Of a stretch of 64,000 nucleotides of DNA, positions 62,362 through 64,000 are shown in pieces. Location: NCBI GenBank assembly GCA_937959275.1, contig CALGLU010000036.1:1-64000 (forward strand), read 5' to 3'. This stretch comes from an uncultured Saprospiraceae bacterium. Lineage in GTDB: Bacteria; Bacteroidota; Bacteroidia; Chitinophagales; Saprospiraceae. Under the pieces are notes generated by a model. That model had not been told where the DNA came from. It saw only the letters and a program-made list of their open reading frames with translations, and searched no databases. Position 1 is the stretch's first letter. Each line of letters begins with the position of its first letter. The position numbers and the translations under genes are program-made.

Positions 62362-64000
62362 TTAAAAGAAAAAATATCTTTTTCTCTTGATTGGAGCCGT
62401 TTTTCCAGCGACAACAATACCTGCCCAATAGAAGGGGTGTGCATATTTTTCACTACTCCTTTCGATATATTCAAGATTGCTTTGTCTGAGCGCTTCATCT
62501 ACACGTAAGCCCTTAATGATATTGTTGATGAAGTATTTATCGATTGTAGCTGTATGCTCATCTGGAATCTTGTAGAAACTCATCGTGATACTGGAAGCTC
62601 CCGCTAAACTAAACGCTTGAGATATACTTTGAAGGCTTTTCCCGCTTTGTGCCTCTCCTTTACCAGTGTCACAGCCGCTTAGCATAGCAAGCTCTGTATC
62701 CATATTAAGATCATACAAGTCGTAAGCATAAAGGTTTAATTCTTCATTTTGCCCTGAAAATACGAATTGAGATAAATCTGGATTTTCAATATCGATAACG
62801 GCATGCATAGCTAAATGAACAATGTCGGCTGTACCACTGTATGTCTTCAGTACATCTTTCGATATGTGACTGCCTGTTACCGCTCTCCCTTTTTTAAATT
62901 GTTTGGCTATATCAATGACACTTCGTTTAGCACTGGGTAAATTAACAAATGCTCCTCGTAGAACAAAATCTGCATAGTTTGATTGGTCTTGGTTTAAACT
63001 AGCGTATATGCTGTCATTATTTGTTTCTGCTATGTTATATTCAGGTGCAAAACCGACATACGAGTTTTCTCTAATTTTTCGTTTCTTTTGCTTATGGTAT
63101 AATAATGATTGCAATGAATATTCATACGCCACAGAATAGTTGTTGACCAAAAACGGGAATGTTTTATAATTTTCATCTTTTGCTGGAGCTTCCGTTAGTA
63201 GACTCTTAAAGGGCAGTGATTGAATGATCTCATCTGCAATAATAATCAAGTGCTTTGTTGTAGTCGGAATATTTTTCAATTCGTCCTCTAATAATAATTC
63301 ATAAAGTTTATGTGCAGACTGTGTGTATAACTCTTTATTTTCTTCAAAACAAATGATATCAGTCAAATCAGGATTAGATAACGACTCCTTGTAATTCTTG
63401 ATCGTTTTAAGTTCACTAGAGGATATTTTTTTCCTATAAATAGAGATGTCATCTTTTACTATGACTGTCGAATAGAGATATTCGCCGGCTGCATAATAAT
63501 TAATGATAGCCTCATCAGTCTCCAATTCAGTCTGGATATCTGCCATAATTGTATTTGACATACCCCAATTTGATAAGAGCTTTTTTTCATTAGACACGTT
63601 AATTAGCATGAAATCCTTGTACTCTTCTTTGATGATCTCAATTGAATCAAAATAGCTCAAATATGATTCAAGTGAAGTCTCAGTGGAATCTAATTGAAAA
63701 TGCTTGATGTCTTTTTTAAGGAGTGCGACTTTATGTTTAAGCAGCTTTTCATATTGTTTAGTTTCTTTTGAAGCAGAACTCCCTTTGAAAGGAGTAAACT
63801 TGACTTTGTTATTGTGATAAATAAGAGATTGCAAACTACTAGAATAATTTATAATACGATCACCAATAAGTGGGTTTTTAGTATACTCATACAAGAAATA
63901 CAAAATGTCAAGTGATCTTTCGTAAAAATATCTGATATAGAAGCTACGTATCTCATCATCAGGAATAAAATGTCTTTCAATGTTCCATTCTAAAATATAA
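62362..64000 (-). CDS. CHAT-domain protein (caspase-like), N-terminus beyond the window
   Basis: Caspase-fold CHAT domain. The frame continues without a stop to the right edge (63904-64000 reads YILEWNIERHFIPDDEIRSF...), so the gene is partial: the TTG at 63903 is only an internal codon and the real start is outside. The C-terminal half shows the CHAT signatures: VHLAMHA with the catalytic His codon at 62803-62805 and LSGCDTG with the catalytic Cys at 62671-62673, SLSQAFSLAGA-like SISQAFSLAGASSITMSFY, and AHPFYWAGIVV. The dyad is intact, so it should be an active cysteine peptidase. The N-terminal visible part is helical and TPR-like. CHAT proteins often have TPR arms and act in bacterial stress or defence peptidase systems; here the neighbours are the fibre and the M43 protease. 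Confidence 0.87.
   Translation of the reverse strand, partial: YILEWNIERHFIPDDEIRSFYIRYFYERSLDILYFLYEYTKNPLIGDRIINYSSSLQSLIYHNNKVKFTPFKGSSASKETKQYEKLLKHKVALLKKDIKHFQLDSTETSLESYLSYFDSIEIIKEEYKDFMLINVSNEKKLLSNWGMSNTIMADIQTELETDEAIINYYAAGEYLYSTVIVKDDISIYRKKISSSELKTIKNYKESLSNPDLTDIICFEENKELYTQSAHKLYELLLEDELKNIPTTTKHLIIIADEIIQSLPFKSLLTEAPAKDENYKTFPFLVNNYSVAYEYSLQSLLYHKQKKRKIRENSYVGFAPEYNIAETNNDSIYASLNQDQSNYADFVLRGAFVNLPSAKRSVIDIAKQFKKGRAVTGSHISKDVLKTYSGTADIVHLAMHAVIDIENPDLSQFVFSGQNEELNLYAYDLYDLNMDTELAMLSGCDTGKGEAQSGKSLQSISQAFSLAGASSITMSFYKIPDEHTATIDKYFINNIIKGLRVDEALRQSNLEYIERSSEKYAHPFYWAGIVVAGKTAPIKRKRYFFF

Noticed and set aside
62181-62498. 105-codon minus ORF at the end of the CHAT gene
   Set aside because: Overlaps the true CHAT C-terminus in another frame and has no recognisable features.

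Overview
The window is an AT-rich chromosomal segment of a Bacteroidota bacterium, most likely of the Saprospiria/Saprospiraceae type (inference). The evidence is: several giant secreted proteins ending in type IX secretion (T9SS) C-terminal domains with a YPNP-type motif, HYR/GEVED/lamin-tail/C-type-lectin modules, a TonB-dependent receptor, a GTG/TTG-tolerant start repertoire without strong Shine-Dalgarno sites, and at least one exact Bacteroidota-type promoter (TTG-N19-TAnnTTTG, upstream of a GroES-like gene at 56.8 kb). No rRNA, CRISPR array, phage, integrase or transposase is visible. There is one tRNA (Arg, anticodon TCG).

Layout. 0-8 kb: secreted surface proteins (a 1161-residue protein with six 114-residue repeats, a lipoprotein, a PA-domain T9SS protein). 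8-12.2 kb: housekeeping (Kdo transferase waaA, a membrane protein, a PLP aminotransferase, free methionine-R-sulfoxide reductase). 12.5-19.1 kb: a five-gene minus-strand operon encoding a fibre-like protein, an M23 endopeptidase, a SpoIID-like transglycosylase, a beta-propeller protein and an N-acetylmuramoyl-L-alanine amidase; together these could take apart all main bonds of peptidoglycan. 19.5-29.3 kb: a GH2 glycosidase, a CAP-domain protein, a tandem-DM13 protein, a lipoprotein sulfatase and a TonB-dependent receptor. 29.7-35.5 kb: an Nramp-like transporter, a YefM-YoeB toxin-antitoxin pair, a Gfo/Idh/MocA oxidoreductase and a LytS/LytTR-type two-component system. 35.8-39.1 kb: tRNA-Arg with a displaced copy of its 3' end, a barrel-like protein plus murB, and an MCE/MlaD protein. 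39.5-48.3 kb: two giant T9SS proteins (960 and 1722 residues). 48.8-56.8 kb: ppk1-purB-small helical protein, tpiA, and a five-gene operon GroES-like/EamA/rhodanese/desaturase/SRPBCC. 56.8-57.7 kb: a dense repeat zone. 57.8-64 kb: a duplicated-domain secreted protein, an M43 metalloprotease, a second fibre-like protein and a CHAT (caspase-like) protein cut by the window edge.

Threads that tie the window together. (1) A short C-terminal module (LLPGF...G-C), ending in Gly-Cys-Gln in two proteins, recurs in six secreted proteins of different function. (2) In two separate loci a fibre-like protein with the same C-terminal domain sits immediately upstream of a secreted hydrolase carrying that module. 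(3) Several repeat families occupy the spaces between genes: a dispersed element whose CTTGACA...CACTAG end abuts gene ends, a 141-143 bp hairpin array, a 43-bp tandem array, a hexamer tract that contains a promoter -33 box, and a 26-bp perfect palindrome.

Catalytic residues, domain calls and family names come from reading the sequence and from memory of the families; no database search was possible.
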